This document shows, piece after piece, positions 10,762 to 20,142 of a stretch of DNA of 64,000 bases; the first letter of the stretch is position 1; the number at the start of each line of letters is the position of its first letter. The stretch is from Symsagittifera roscoffensis (lineage: Eukaryota > Xenacoelomorpha > Acoela > Convolutidae): positions 22,412,360-22,476,359 of the forward strand of contig NC_087069.1 of assembly GCF_963678635.1 (NCBI RefSeq), in the 5' to 3' direction. The notes under the pieces were generated by a model that ran no database searches, was not told the DNA's origin, and saw nothing but the letters and a program-made list of their open reading frames with translations. A program made the translations under genes and the position numbers.

Positions 10762-11277
10762 GAGGAAGCTGAGACTATCATAGAAAAAAAATTCAAGACA
10801 AATTTTGAGATACCGAATGAATATTCAGAGAACATCCTGATCACAGACAGCGACTTCATTTTGTCAGATAGGACTAGTGCGATCTGCATAACAGCGGACT
10901 TGAGCTTCAACACGAGACTGGAAGCAGACTTCAAAAGAGAATATCAGAACGTGGAGTTTCTATTTAGACAGAGACCGGGGTTGGGAGGAATGGCTGCGCT
11001 CCATCCTTCAGTTCTACAAGTTCCTGGTAATTACCTGTGCTTTTTGGTAAGGATGAAGGAAAGGAACACGATAGACCCCGAGCATGCGATGTTGGCACTA
11101 ACGAGGTTGAGGGAGTTCATGGTCGAAAGAGTGATACGAGAGGTCTCAATGCCGGTCTACGATCCAAATAGGGGCAGGTTGAACCCTTGGGAATTATACG
11201 CCATCCTGCACTTGGTCTTTGCAGAAACGGAGATATTTGTGCACCTACACAAGAAGTACTACTTGAGTATCGCCTGA
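10762..11277 (+). CDS. Macro-domain-like protein encoded by the retroelement
   Basis: The frame is open from the TAG at 10759 to TGA at 11277; the first Met is at 10861, but homology starts upstream (around FILSDRTSAICITADL). The layout follows TARG1/OARD1-type macro domains: the AxCIxADL strand, ADFKREYQNVEFLFRQ helix, GGMAAL strand, NYLCFLVRMKE strand, a long helix LTRLREFMVERVIREV, SMPVYDP, then the LVFAETEIFVHL end. Macro domains bind or hydrolyse ADP-ribose. The Gly-rich loops are altered: NTRLE stands where GAGIA is usual, and DPNRGRL replaces the GCGLD-type loop, so activity is uncertain. The first half recurs in the other copy at 60500-60706. Confidence 0.72.
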   Translation, partial: EEAETIIEKKFKTNFEIPNEYSENILITDSDFILSDRTSAICITADLSFNTRLEADFKREYQNVEFLFRQRPGLGGMAALHPSVLQVPGNYLCFLVRMKERNTIDPEHAMLALTRLREFMVERVIREVSMPVYDPNRGRLNPWELYAILHLVFAETEIFVHLHKKYYLSIA

Positions 11278-11771
11278 GCTTTGAGTGGACATGGAAGTCT
11301 TGAATTAAGAGGCACAGGGTTCTTGAGCTAGGCAAAAAGGGGGCACGAGTCAGGTAGATGGAATGTAATGTAATTGGCATGACAATTAAATTCTAAAGAA
11401 ATTTTGGTGCTAAAACAGGAAAAAAGTCTGCATGCTTTTAAATGTCTAATTGAATTTTTTTTACCGAGAAATTGTTAGGATAAAGTTTTAAAGGTAGTAA
11501 GGGGGGAGGTTCAATTTAGGTATGAGCAAAAAAAACATCTTGGTTCGAAAATAATACTTTTTTCAGTTATATTTGCAAATTGAATTGACAATCAAGCTAC
11601 ACTTACTCGAACAAATCAGGAGAAGTCTTGAACAGTTCTTCAATAGCATATTTCTCGAGTTTAACTGGGAAAGTACTTTTGAGTTTATCTGGGAAGGTAT
11701 TTCTTGAGTTGGTTTGGGAAAAGTATATCTTGAGTTTGTTGATACGTGAGATCGCTTGAGAAGAAGAAACG
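11278..11771 (+). other. AT-rich spacer with CTYGAG repeats
   Basis: Non-coding. It separates the macro ORF from the next ORF group. A TTTTTTCAG at 11558 would suit a nematode 3' splice site. From 11640 to 11760 the motif TTTCTCGAGTTT / TATCTTGAGTTTG recurs about four times at 25-30 bp spacing, with GGGAAAGTA between. The other copy has a different CTTGAG repeat at the same place (60050-60170). Could be an intron, an internal promoter or an ORF junction. Confidence 0.5.
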
Positions 11772-12440
11772 ATGGCGGATCGTTTCTGGAAGTCTATGTT
11801 AGCAGCGCTCAAAAGAGCTACCCTCGATGAGCTATGCAAGCGCTTGTGGGACCTCGATTACACAAAAGTGGATGGAAGGCTGTCGGTAATGATGGATGCC
11901 ATCCTGCAACTGGAAGCAGAAGGCGAATGCAGGGAGTGGATTACACTTCAGCCGTGTTGATGGTGGGCTACATTTCAAAGGGAATATCAAATCAAGAGCA
12001 GACCGGATGGCTGAGAGGACATGACCTTGCGAGAAACCCTAGCTTGAGCAGCAACACCGAATATGGTGCGGTAGAGATTCCCCTTCCGACCAGACCACCA
12101 GCAGGAGCAGCAACTTAATCCACAAGCAAAACACAATCGATATTCCGTAAGCAATAGACGGAAGAGTCATATCCAGATCTCAGCAGCATGAAAAGAGTGA
12201 TGGAAAGGACTCAAAGGGAACGGGATAAGCCAACCTGGAAAAGACCAAGCTGTTCTTGAAAGGGATCAAGCCAAGCTCGATCGCGACCAGGCAGTACTTG
12301 AGCGGAACAAAGCGATTCTTGACCGTGATCTGCTGATGGCAGAATGGGAGCAAGAACAGAGACTACAAGAAAGTGTAGCAGTTTGTGATCAAATTGTGTA
12401 AAACGGCTACAAAGGAGGCAGCAAGCAGTCGCGATTGGTA
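11772..12440 (+). pseudogene. Accessory ORF A, helical/coiled-coil protein
   Basis: The start is ADRFWKSMLAALKRATLDELCKRLWDLD (11772), with a frame change near 11900. The next frame carries SNQEQT and DLARNPSLSSNTEYG...PLPTRP. A stretch rich in Glu, Arg and Gln (12240-12400: repeated xLERxxAxLDRD pattern) looks like a coiled coil. The minus-strand copy has matching segments (LDDYCRHLRDLDFSQEDKRM, SNQEQTR, DLARNLDFSN). The ORF therefore belongs to the element. Function unknown; the layout could suit a second structural or RNA-binding protein. Confidence 0.55.
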
Positions 12441-13570
12441 TGAAGAAAGAGAGGACTACGACTGAACCGGCTCTCGCGAGACCAAGACCAGAGTCGCGGA
12501 TGGAGGTAGACGAAGCTCCTCCGGCGAGCGGTCGCTTCAGTTTGGACCGTGTGGCCCAAGAACACATGAATGAGGGCCTTGATGCATGGAAACCTCCCGA
12601 GCCAGTTCCTTCCCTGTACAATCTAGAGACAAACCCAGTTAGGCCTTTGATGGAAATCTCGCTGCCGGGATTGACGACCAGTTCAACCAGTGGTAGTCAA
12701 ACCGGGACGTTCACGTCGCGCCTCAGGGAGTTGCAAGAGAGGAAGCAGTCAAGGGCTCGCGAGAACTCAGCGCGAGAGGAGCGACCTCCCACCTGGAGAT
12801 ATCATCCAGTGAGGAGTGTAATAATCGCAAGCTACAAAAAGAACAAAGACAGTGCCTATCACAGGCATAGCCGGATGGATTGGGCAGCGGCGCAACGCAC
12901 AAGGAGGGGTTGCCTTCCACGACACTTCTTGGGCTGATTATTTCAGCCCGAGGTTGCAGTCTACTTGATTATAGAGATCCTGATACGAGTGTTGACGCGA
13001 ATCCAGGCGCATTGGCAGATGGGAATCTTGAGTTTTTTTGGTGCAGGAAAAACCCAGATGTGGGCGTCGCTAGAGATGCTGGGGATGGCGAAGATGTACA
13101 TGATCACCCTGATGCTGGGAACCAATGACGTGTCCAGAGGCGAGCAGAGGAAAGTAATGAGGCTGCAGGAGAAGATGAGTTGTATTTTTGAAGAATTGAG
13201 GATCTATCTAGATCCAGCCATACTCACTATTTGCACCGTCCCTAACAACATGATGGCTGACCAGAATGCGAGGGAGACAAACGACAGGGTGCGCAACCTC
13301 AAAGAAATCAACAGGTAAATCCAGCAGAGGAGCATACTCCCCGTGAGACTACTCGACATGGCAAGCATGATGGACCATTCCCTTCCGGATGATGCGTCTT
13401 GTGATGGCATCCACTTCGACAGTCCCAGGGACATGCAGTGGCTAAACGGTGACTTCCAAAGGCACATAAACCTTCTGGAGTCAGACAAGCTGGAGACAGG
13501 CCAGTTCACCTTTGGTCCATCCCCAATATCTCCCTTCTTCGCTGCTGGGCCCTTGTCCGATCGTTTGTGA
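12440..13570 (+). pseudogene. SGNH/GDSL-hydrolase-like domain (accessory ORF B)
   Basis: Pieces at 12440-12937, 12965-13318 and 13343-13570 give, in order, a basic Ser/Arg-rich N-terminus, then the hydrolase-like core. Block III is LMLGTNDVSRGEQR (GTND at 13118-13129). Block V, with the catalytic Asp/His pair, is DGIHFD at 13403-13420. Block I is damaged here (LIIEILIRVLTR), but the other copy reads LIIGDSLVSVLTR at the same place, giving the GDSL Ser nucleophile. SGNH enzymes are esterases or lipases. Frame breaks at 12940 and 13317 make this copy non-functional. CR1/L2-type LINEs are known to carry an esterase; I know of none established in Ty3/gypsy. Confidence 0.75.
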
Positions 13571-13744
13571 GGGAGAACCTACTCGAGAGGAAGCTCAAGG
13601 AGCAGCAGTAGTAGGCAACTAGGATCCACGCCGATGGAAGAAGACGAGGCGCAATCCTCCACACCCTAGAGATCGGTAGTGTCCTTCGTGGTGGTGGTGG
13701 TGGACAACAAAAGACAGATAGTCTGGGAGAGGCGAGCAAAGCCC

Positions 13745-14853
13745 GATATCTAGAGCGTAAAGGATCGAGACCTGGAAGATCTGGCATGTAACAAGAGCTG
13801 GCGGAGGTAATGGGGCTTAAGAGGACTTGAGCAGACATCACGGTGTGGATTGGCTAAAGGCCTACGAGGCGAACTTCTCGAGAGCCAAGACACTAGAAAC
13901 CGCAGGCTTAACGGAGGTGGCCGTTCTGACCCCGAGACTCGAGAATGCGACGGAGAAGACGAGGGAGAGTGCTCCACCCCTCATCAAACAAATATGGAAT
14001 TTTCTTGAGGAACAGCTAGAGGTGGCAGAAGGTAGGGAGATGACGGTGGGATGATTTGTCACAGCAGCTAAGGAAGTTACATCGGAGGTTTCTGGATGGA
14101 GCCTGCGATGGGCGAGCTGAACACCAGGAGGAACCACGAAATCTTGAGATTCTTGAGCCCATGCTGGGAAAAGAAGTATCTGAACAAGGTGTTTTACGCA
14201 GGAGACACCATCATTGAAGCGTTCGTGCAGGAGCTCTTGAACATGCCCATCAACCTCCTGCTGGCCTTGTATTCGTGTATACCCGAGGTAACTGTTCATT
14301 ATGGGGAGGGCGTACATGTTCAGTAGGGTCGTGGGAACGCTCCGGATTGATGGGTGTTTGACTCTGGTACTCTTGACGCATGGGGACTGAAGGCGTTTCA
14401 TCGGTTGATGAAGTATGGGGAATTCCTGCCGGTAAGGAAGGCTCACCCGAGTTTGGAGACCTATTCGTAAAAGTGTGCTGCCGGACTGAAGACATTGCTT
14501 GTGGAGTATCTGCAGATGCAGAATCGTTACTTGACGGGCGAAAAACGAAACTCCAAGACGAGACAGGAAAAGAGAGAGGCGAATTGGGGCATACCCCTTC
14601 TGACTGACTTGTGTTTGGCCATAAGATCTGACACAGTGGGGATGATTAGAGGCTCGGGGGAGTGGTGACCTGTGTCTACGGGCCAGCAGTGACGTATGTA
14701 TTCCTGGATCCACTCGTGGTGGCGTATCGGCACTCGGTGGGGCACGTGAGCCTGATCATCATTCTAGATGGGACGGCACTCAACCGGTGCAGACAAGAAG
14801 ACTTAAGAGCGCAGATGAGCGAGACGGTGCTTTTTAGAAAAGTCAAGGATCTC
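13745..14853 (+). repeat. Tandem duplication of accessory ORF C, first unit (deleted)
   Basis: Starts GATATCTAGAGCGTAAAGGAT, matching 14854. It tracks unit B through HHGVDWLKA, jumps at about 13914 to the sequence matching 16127, then follows it to the end. It lacks about 1.09 kb found in unit B (15036-16126). Identity to unit B is very high (only a few differences per 100 bp by eye). Confidence 0.9.
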
Positions 14854-17067
14854 GATATCTAGAAAGTAAAGGATCTAGACCTGGAAGATCATGCATGTAG
14901 ACAAGAGTTGGCGGAGGTTCTGGGACTCAAGAAAGTGTCGCACGAGGACTTGAGCAGACATCACGGTGTGGATTGGCTAAAGGCCCATGAGGCGCACTTC
15001 TCGAGAGCCAAGACACTAGAATCCGCAGACTTAACGGGAATACCGCAAAAATCAATAATGGGCCCAATCAACTACAGACCCCTCAAGCAGCTGGGGAGTC
15101 CAGCTCTAATCGTGGAACCTCGCAAGCATCGAACGAACATAGCCAGGATCAGAGTGGCAATTCCTACACAGCTGAGAACAGTCGAAAAGCTTCTTGAACC
15201 AAAGAGCTTGGGGATCAGCGGATACATGGGTCCAAAGCTCGCTGAAGACCCAAGGTATGATTGATGGGACTTCACAGTTGGTCAAAACCTTGGCCGTGAA
15301 CGATCGATCAGACCCGGGAGCAGCGAGCAAAATCATCGTGGCAGGATCGGACTTCGAGTGGACGTCGCCGAAGTTTTTTTTGCCCAGAAACCCTAGTGTA
15401 TCTGCTGCCTGGAGCCGAATTGATCCAGATGTGGACCCTGGCGGTGGCAATGAAATCGGAGACGCCTTGTGAGCCAGAGCTGATGCTATTCGCTGGGATG
15501 AACGACCACCTGTATGCGGCAGGACTTCTAGAGCACTTGACAGGCGCGGAACCAACCCCCAAGAAGATCTGGCAAGCAATTCAGACGCTGTTTGCAGCAA
15601 AGAAAAGTGTACAGGAGTTGGTAGCTTCTCGATTCGGGCCAAAGACGAGGGTGTTGTTCACGTCATTGCCAAGTAATGCGAGCATGCCACCAGCCTTACA
15701 GTTCGCTTATGCAATTTTGATCCTGATAGCAGAGGACAATGCGTGGCGGATGCTTATGGCCGCTCCGAATCGCGAGTTGGAGCCAGTAAAATTGAGACTT
15801 CCCAAGTCGGAACTGGGAGCGGCATGGGCGAATGTATCTCAAGCTCTGCGGGGATTTTATGAGTTGGCAGACATCTTGATTGTGCTGAATGAGGTTCTCT
15901 GCCTTGAAGTGTCAAATCTGGCCCGGCAGCTGATGTTTAACCAGCAGATAGGGGACGTTCACCCTGCGATAACCCATATAACAGCCAGCCTGTGGTTCCG
16001 GAGGATGGATCAGACGATCACGAGCTCCACCAGTAGGGCGAGAGGACTGATCAATGAAAAAAAGAATGTGGCCACGGCCGAAAAACAACTAGAGTCGTTA
16101 GGATATCGCTTGACACAAGAGAGAGAGAGGTGGCCGTGTCTGACCCCGAGACTCAAGAATGCAACGGACAAGACAAGGGAGAGTGCTCCACCCCTCATCA
16201 AACAAATATGGAATTTTCTTGAGGAACAGCTAGAGGTGACAGAAGGTAGGGAGATGACGGTGGGATGATTTGTCACAGCAGCTAAGGAAGTTACATCGGA
16301 GGTTTCTGGATGGAGCATGCGAAGGGCGAGCTGAACACCAGGAGGAACCACGAAATCTTGAGATTCTTGAGCCCATGCTGGGAAAGGAAGTATCTGAACA
16401 AGGTGTTTTGCGCAGGAGACACCATCATTGAAGCGTTCGTGCAGGAGCTCTTGAACATGCCCATCAACCTCCTGCTGGCCTTGTATTCGTGTATACCCGA
16501 GGTAACTGTTCATTATGGGGAGGGCGTACATGTTCAGTAGGGTCGTGGGAACGCTCCCGATTGATGGGTGTTTGACTCTGGTACTCTTGACGCATGGGGA
16601 CTGAAGGCGTTTAATCGGTTGATGAAGTATGGGGAATTCCTGTCGGTAAGGAAGGCTCACCCGAGTTTGGAGACCTATTCGTAAAAGTTTGCTGCCGGAC
16701 TGAAGACATTGCTTGTGGAGTATCTGCTGATGCAGAATCGTTACTTGACGGGCGAAGAAAGAAACCCCAAGACGAGAGAGGAAGTGAGAGAGGCGAAATG
16801 GGGCATACCCCTTCTGACTGACTTGTGTTTTACTTGAGATCTGGCCCAGTGTGGATGATTAGAGGGTTGGGGGAGTGGTGACCTCTGTCTACGGGCCAGC
16901 AGTGACATATGTATTCCAGGATCCACTCGTGGTAGCGTATCGACGCTCGGTGGTGCACGTAAGCCTGATCAGCATTCTAGATGGGGCGGCACTCAACCGG
17001 TGCAGACAAGAAGACTTGAGAGCGCAGATGAGTGAGACGGTGCTTTTTAGAAAAGTCAAGAATCTCG
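14854..17067 (+). repeat. Tandem duplication of accessory ORF C, full unit
   Basis: Full-length version of the unit at 13745-14853. It ends near AAGAATCTCGAACTAG, where unit A instead joins to GATATCTAG. The inverted copy at 55.8-58.2 kb has only one unit, so the duplication arose in this copy or its recent lineage. Confidence 0.88.
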
Positions 17068-17393
17068 AACTAGTGGTGTGCAATTTCACGGGACGACTGC
17101 AGTGCAGAATGGGAGGAAAACGTAAGGGTCCTACCGAGGTCTATCCCAAAATTTGGAACCTGAACCCAGTGGCGACGGACAAGAGGGAGGTCTTGAGGAT
17201 CCCGGCGTGGACGAGGAGTTTCGAATTCAGAAAAAAAGAAAGCGAAACGATACCACAGCGGTATGTCCTAACCGCTGCCGTCCCCGAGTTCCCGACGGTG
17301 AGAAGAAGTACCATGGGAATGAACAGCCCCGTGGTAGTCCCTTCCCTACGCGCGAGAGTCACGGTGGGAAGATAGCAAAGAGAACTCACGGAC
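14908..17393 (+). pseudogene. Accessory ORF C, large conserved protein of unknown function
   Basis: Pieces in several frames: 14908-15264, 15396-16268, 16310-16540, then a frame through 16560-17375. Recognisable conserved stretches, also present in the minus-strand copy: HHGVDWLKA, IVAGSDF, VYLLPGAE-like, CEPELMLFAGMND, SMPPALQFAYAILILIAE, ALRGFYELADILIVL, PPLIKQIWNFLEEQLE, SPCWERKYL and MPINLLLALY. The paired IVAGSDF and GMND resemble SGNH blocks I and III, so a second degenerate esterase-like fold is possible but weak. Mostly hydrophobic-helical; no clear membrane anchor. At least four frame breaks. Confidence 0.6.
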
Positions 17394-17486
17394 GGCTAGG
17401 ATCCTTTGTTCATTGGATACTCGGCAGCGGTGTAATTCCACACGTGTGAAATCAAGATAAATTCGTGGACTACACAAGCGAAGAAG

Positions 17487-18142
17487 ATGCTAGGCTCGAT
17501 GCTCCCTAAGTTTGAAGTCCGAGATGTCTTGAGAACACTTGAGGAGGCTGGACTTGAAAAAAATCAGCAAGAATATGACGATGAAAGGATGATCGTGGAG
17601 GAGAGTCTCATGGCTCTGAAGGACGATATGAAGTTTGCACACCCTCACGCTTGTCAGTGGGCACCTCTGGAGACAAGAGAAGCCTCCATGTAGAAAACTG
17701 GTTCAAGGAGATGCTAGAAAGAGAGCAGGCAAAATCAGGAGAGGGGGAAAGCATGGATAAAGCCCTCAGTGAAGCAGGATAAGAGATGGAGGTGGGAAAC
17801 ACGCCTGATCAGGGCGCAGTGGAAAGGGACTTTACCACGCAGGAATTACTGCACGATTTGAGTGAGGACGACTGGGCGAACACGGCTACCCCACCCCTGG
17901 GATCTCTCAGCAAAAATCTGGAGCTGATTTTGATCAGTGAAACCTCCAATATGGGAATGCTTTTTTTGAATGCGGGAGAAAACAAGAAGAACACTTCTGA
18001 GCGCAACTTGCTGGACACGCTAGATGAGAAGACGTGGCAAGATTTCTCGAGTGAATTCAACCAGAGAATAAAACGCGAGTCTAAGCTGAAAGACCTCAAG
18101 GAAGAACTGGGGGTGTACGTTGATGAAGCATGGGGAACCTAG
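17487..18142 (+). pseudogene. Accessory ORF D, acidic helical protein fragments
   Basis: Frames 17487-17693 (KFEVRDVLRTLEEAGLEKNQQEYDDERM) and 17786-18142 (EVGNTPDQGAVERDFTTQELLHDL...DEKTWQDFSSEFNQRIKRE). Rich in Glu, Asp and Leu; probably alpha-helical. The other copy breaks off in homology to the first of these (SWTTDTKKM at about 55.8 kb). No domain recognised. Confidence 0.45.
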
Positions 18143-18400
18143 ACACCGGACTAGACAAGAATGAGAGAAAGAAGCTGCTTGAGAAGACGATTAATCTAAG
18201 GGAACCGAAGCAGAAGACTGATGCAAACCCATGGAGACAGCACTACTCTAACTGAAGAAACTGATGATAATGAAATGAAGATTGGAATGGATGATAAAAA
18301 ATAAGATTATTAATATGATAAAAAATATTAATATCCTTAAGGCTCGAGAAGGGGAAGGCAAGAGTCGGAGATACAAGATCTGGATAGAGAGGTTGAGTCA
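18143..18400 (+). other. AT-rich gap with local inverted repeat
   Basis: No open frame of note. 18290-18340 is almost pure AT with an ATTAATAT / ATATTAAT inverted pair, standing out from the balanced composition on both sides. Possibly a small insertion. Confidence 0.4.
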
Positions 18401-18712
18401 GTGATGATTGTGGCGACGCCCCCGAGTAAAGGAATAATGTCTAGGAATACGACACAAGAGACAGAAGAGGCGAGTGCTTCGGCGGATGCGGTTTCAGAGA
18501 ATAATCTAAAAGAGACGGCTACTATGATTCTAGCGCGATTGAAAACAGAGAATTACAAGAGCAGCTCAGCACCCAGGAAGTTGACCGAGGTGCTGCGAGA
18601 AATGGAAGCCTCGACGACTCCGGGAACGGAGGAAGACTTCAAACCCCAAAAGGCAAACGCAAAAAGGGGTTCGACTAGTGGACAAACGTGGGAAGTGGAC
18701 ATCGGCAAGTAA
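18401..18712 (+). pseudogene. Accessory ORF E, Ser/Thr/Lys-rich fragment
   Basis: 103 codons, hydrophilic, with SASADAVSENNLKETATMILARL and RKLTEVLREMEASTTPG. Reading continues in other frames to about 18909. No recognisable motif. Likely a disordered linker or N-terminal tail of the following protein. Confidence 0.4.
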
Positions 18713-18899
18713 TGTCGTTCGACTCAACACCAGGCCATTGGGAAGCATATGACGTGCAATCCTCTCGAGAGAAATGCGACGATGAACACCACTCGACCTT
18801 GGTGGATAGCTCTGGAGACACGAAAGAACTGGAGATTTGCCTGAAGAAGCTTGATCGCGGGGTCCCGCAAGCAATGGCATTGAGCTACCCAACAGAAAG

Positions 18900-19795
18900 C
18901 CGAAGTTAATAAGCTAGAAATGGGAAACCAGCTAGGATGGTCTTGGGTGAACCTGTTGCTAGAGTAGATTGAAGACTCGATGAGAGCACCCTCGTTGGCA
19001 TTGCCATTGATGCAAATCTTTTTGTCAGAACGGCAGGACAGTTGATGCTCACATGGAGTTTTGCGGGAGTGGCGTTAGAGGCGTTGACCTCGCACGACAA
19101 ACTTAAGCTGGGCGACAAGAGTCTGCTGGTGCAGCATATTGCACGAGACAATTCGGGATTGAGCCTGGCGAGGAGGAAAGATGTCACTTGTTTCTTGAGG
19201 TGGATCATGTCAGTGATAACCGACACTACTGTTCAGATGTGCCATCAAAAGCGATGGGAATTAAAACTATGGAAACGACAGTCTCCAATGTTATCTTGAA
19301 CGCATACCAGAGTACTGGAATTGAAAAAGAAGAGATAGCAAGGCAGTCTCTAGAGAACCATGGGAAGCTTAATGAAATACGAAGGTTCTACAACAAGAAG
19401 TTCCAGGAGGGGCATGACGTGCATCGTAATTTGGCCCGAGCAGAAGACTATTCGAAGCCCACAAAATGGGGAGAGTATCAATGGGAAAAGTTTACAGCCC
19501 TTTCTTGGATTCGGAGGCCGGAAAAGCCTACATGAACTTTGAGGTGGCGGAATTGTTAAAGTTCTGGACGGATAGATCATTGAGATTCACCCGACGGAAA
19601 GGAAAAGGCCAAGCCCATATACCCTCCTGGTGCCCAAATACCCACGCGAGTTTATTTGAAGAAGTCACGGAGCGAGTGCGACTGTCACCGGCGAAGGATG
19701 AGGACTTGAGGAATCTGAAAGCGGTGCACAAACTAATCCTACCTCATCAAAAGAAACCGGAGGAAAAAACGAGCAAGCTGGATAAGTAAGTGAAG
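18900..19795 (+). pseudogene. Accessory ORF F, unrecognised broken protein
   Basis: Frames 19042-19299, 19188-19535 and 19466-19789 overlap. Stretches such as LMLTWSFAGVALEALTSHDKL, DVTCFL followed by EVDHVSDN, and FEVAELLKFWTDRSLRFTRR look like real, once-globular protein. No catalytic signature. Frame switches sit near 19200 and 19500. It lies between ORF E and the long final ORF, same strand. Confidence 0.45.
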
Positions 19796-20142
19796 AAGAT
19801 GGAATGGATTAGTTGCCTGGACCTAGTGTGTGGAGGTGGAGAACATTCTTGTGACGGACTATCCTGCGTCAGGTTACAATCTTTTCAGAAGGAGGAATTA
19901 GCCACGTGGTTTGATGACATCACTGAGAAAGAAAAAGTTAGGTGCAGATAGTGGCTGAATGCTATGCGAGCACCACTTTGAACATAGAGACGGCATTGGG
20001 ATTCTTCTCGAGGATGTGTAGCTTGCATTCACTGGAGATGCTAGAATCCGAACAACATTTGGTGACGGCGTTAAGCGTGGAGTCATGGCCTGGAGTGTTA
20101 CAGAAAAACATCAGAGGATAGAAGATTTGTCTTGAGGCGGAG

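Noticed and set aside
12965-13318. FFGAGKTQM looks like a P-loop (Walker A)
   Set aside because: It lacks the first Gly of GxxxxGK[ST] and falls between SGNH blocks I and III of a broken frame; coincidence.
13862-14713. 283-codon minus-strand frame (and 16010-16660)
   Set aside because: Antisense to the duplicated ORF C; it appears in both units because the DNA is duplicated, with no protein features.
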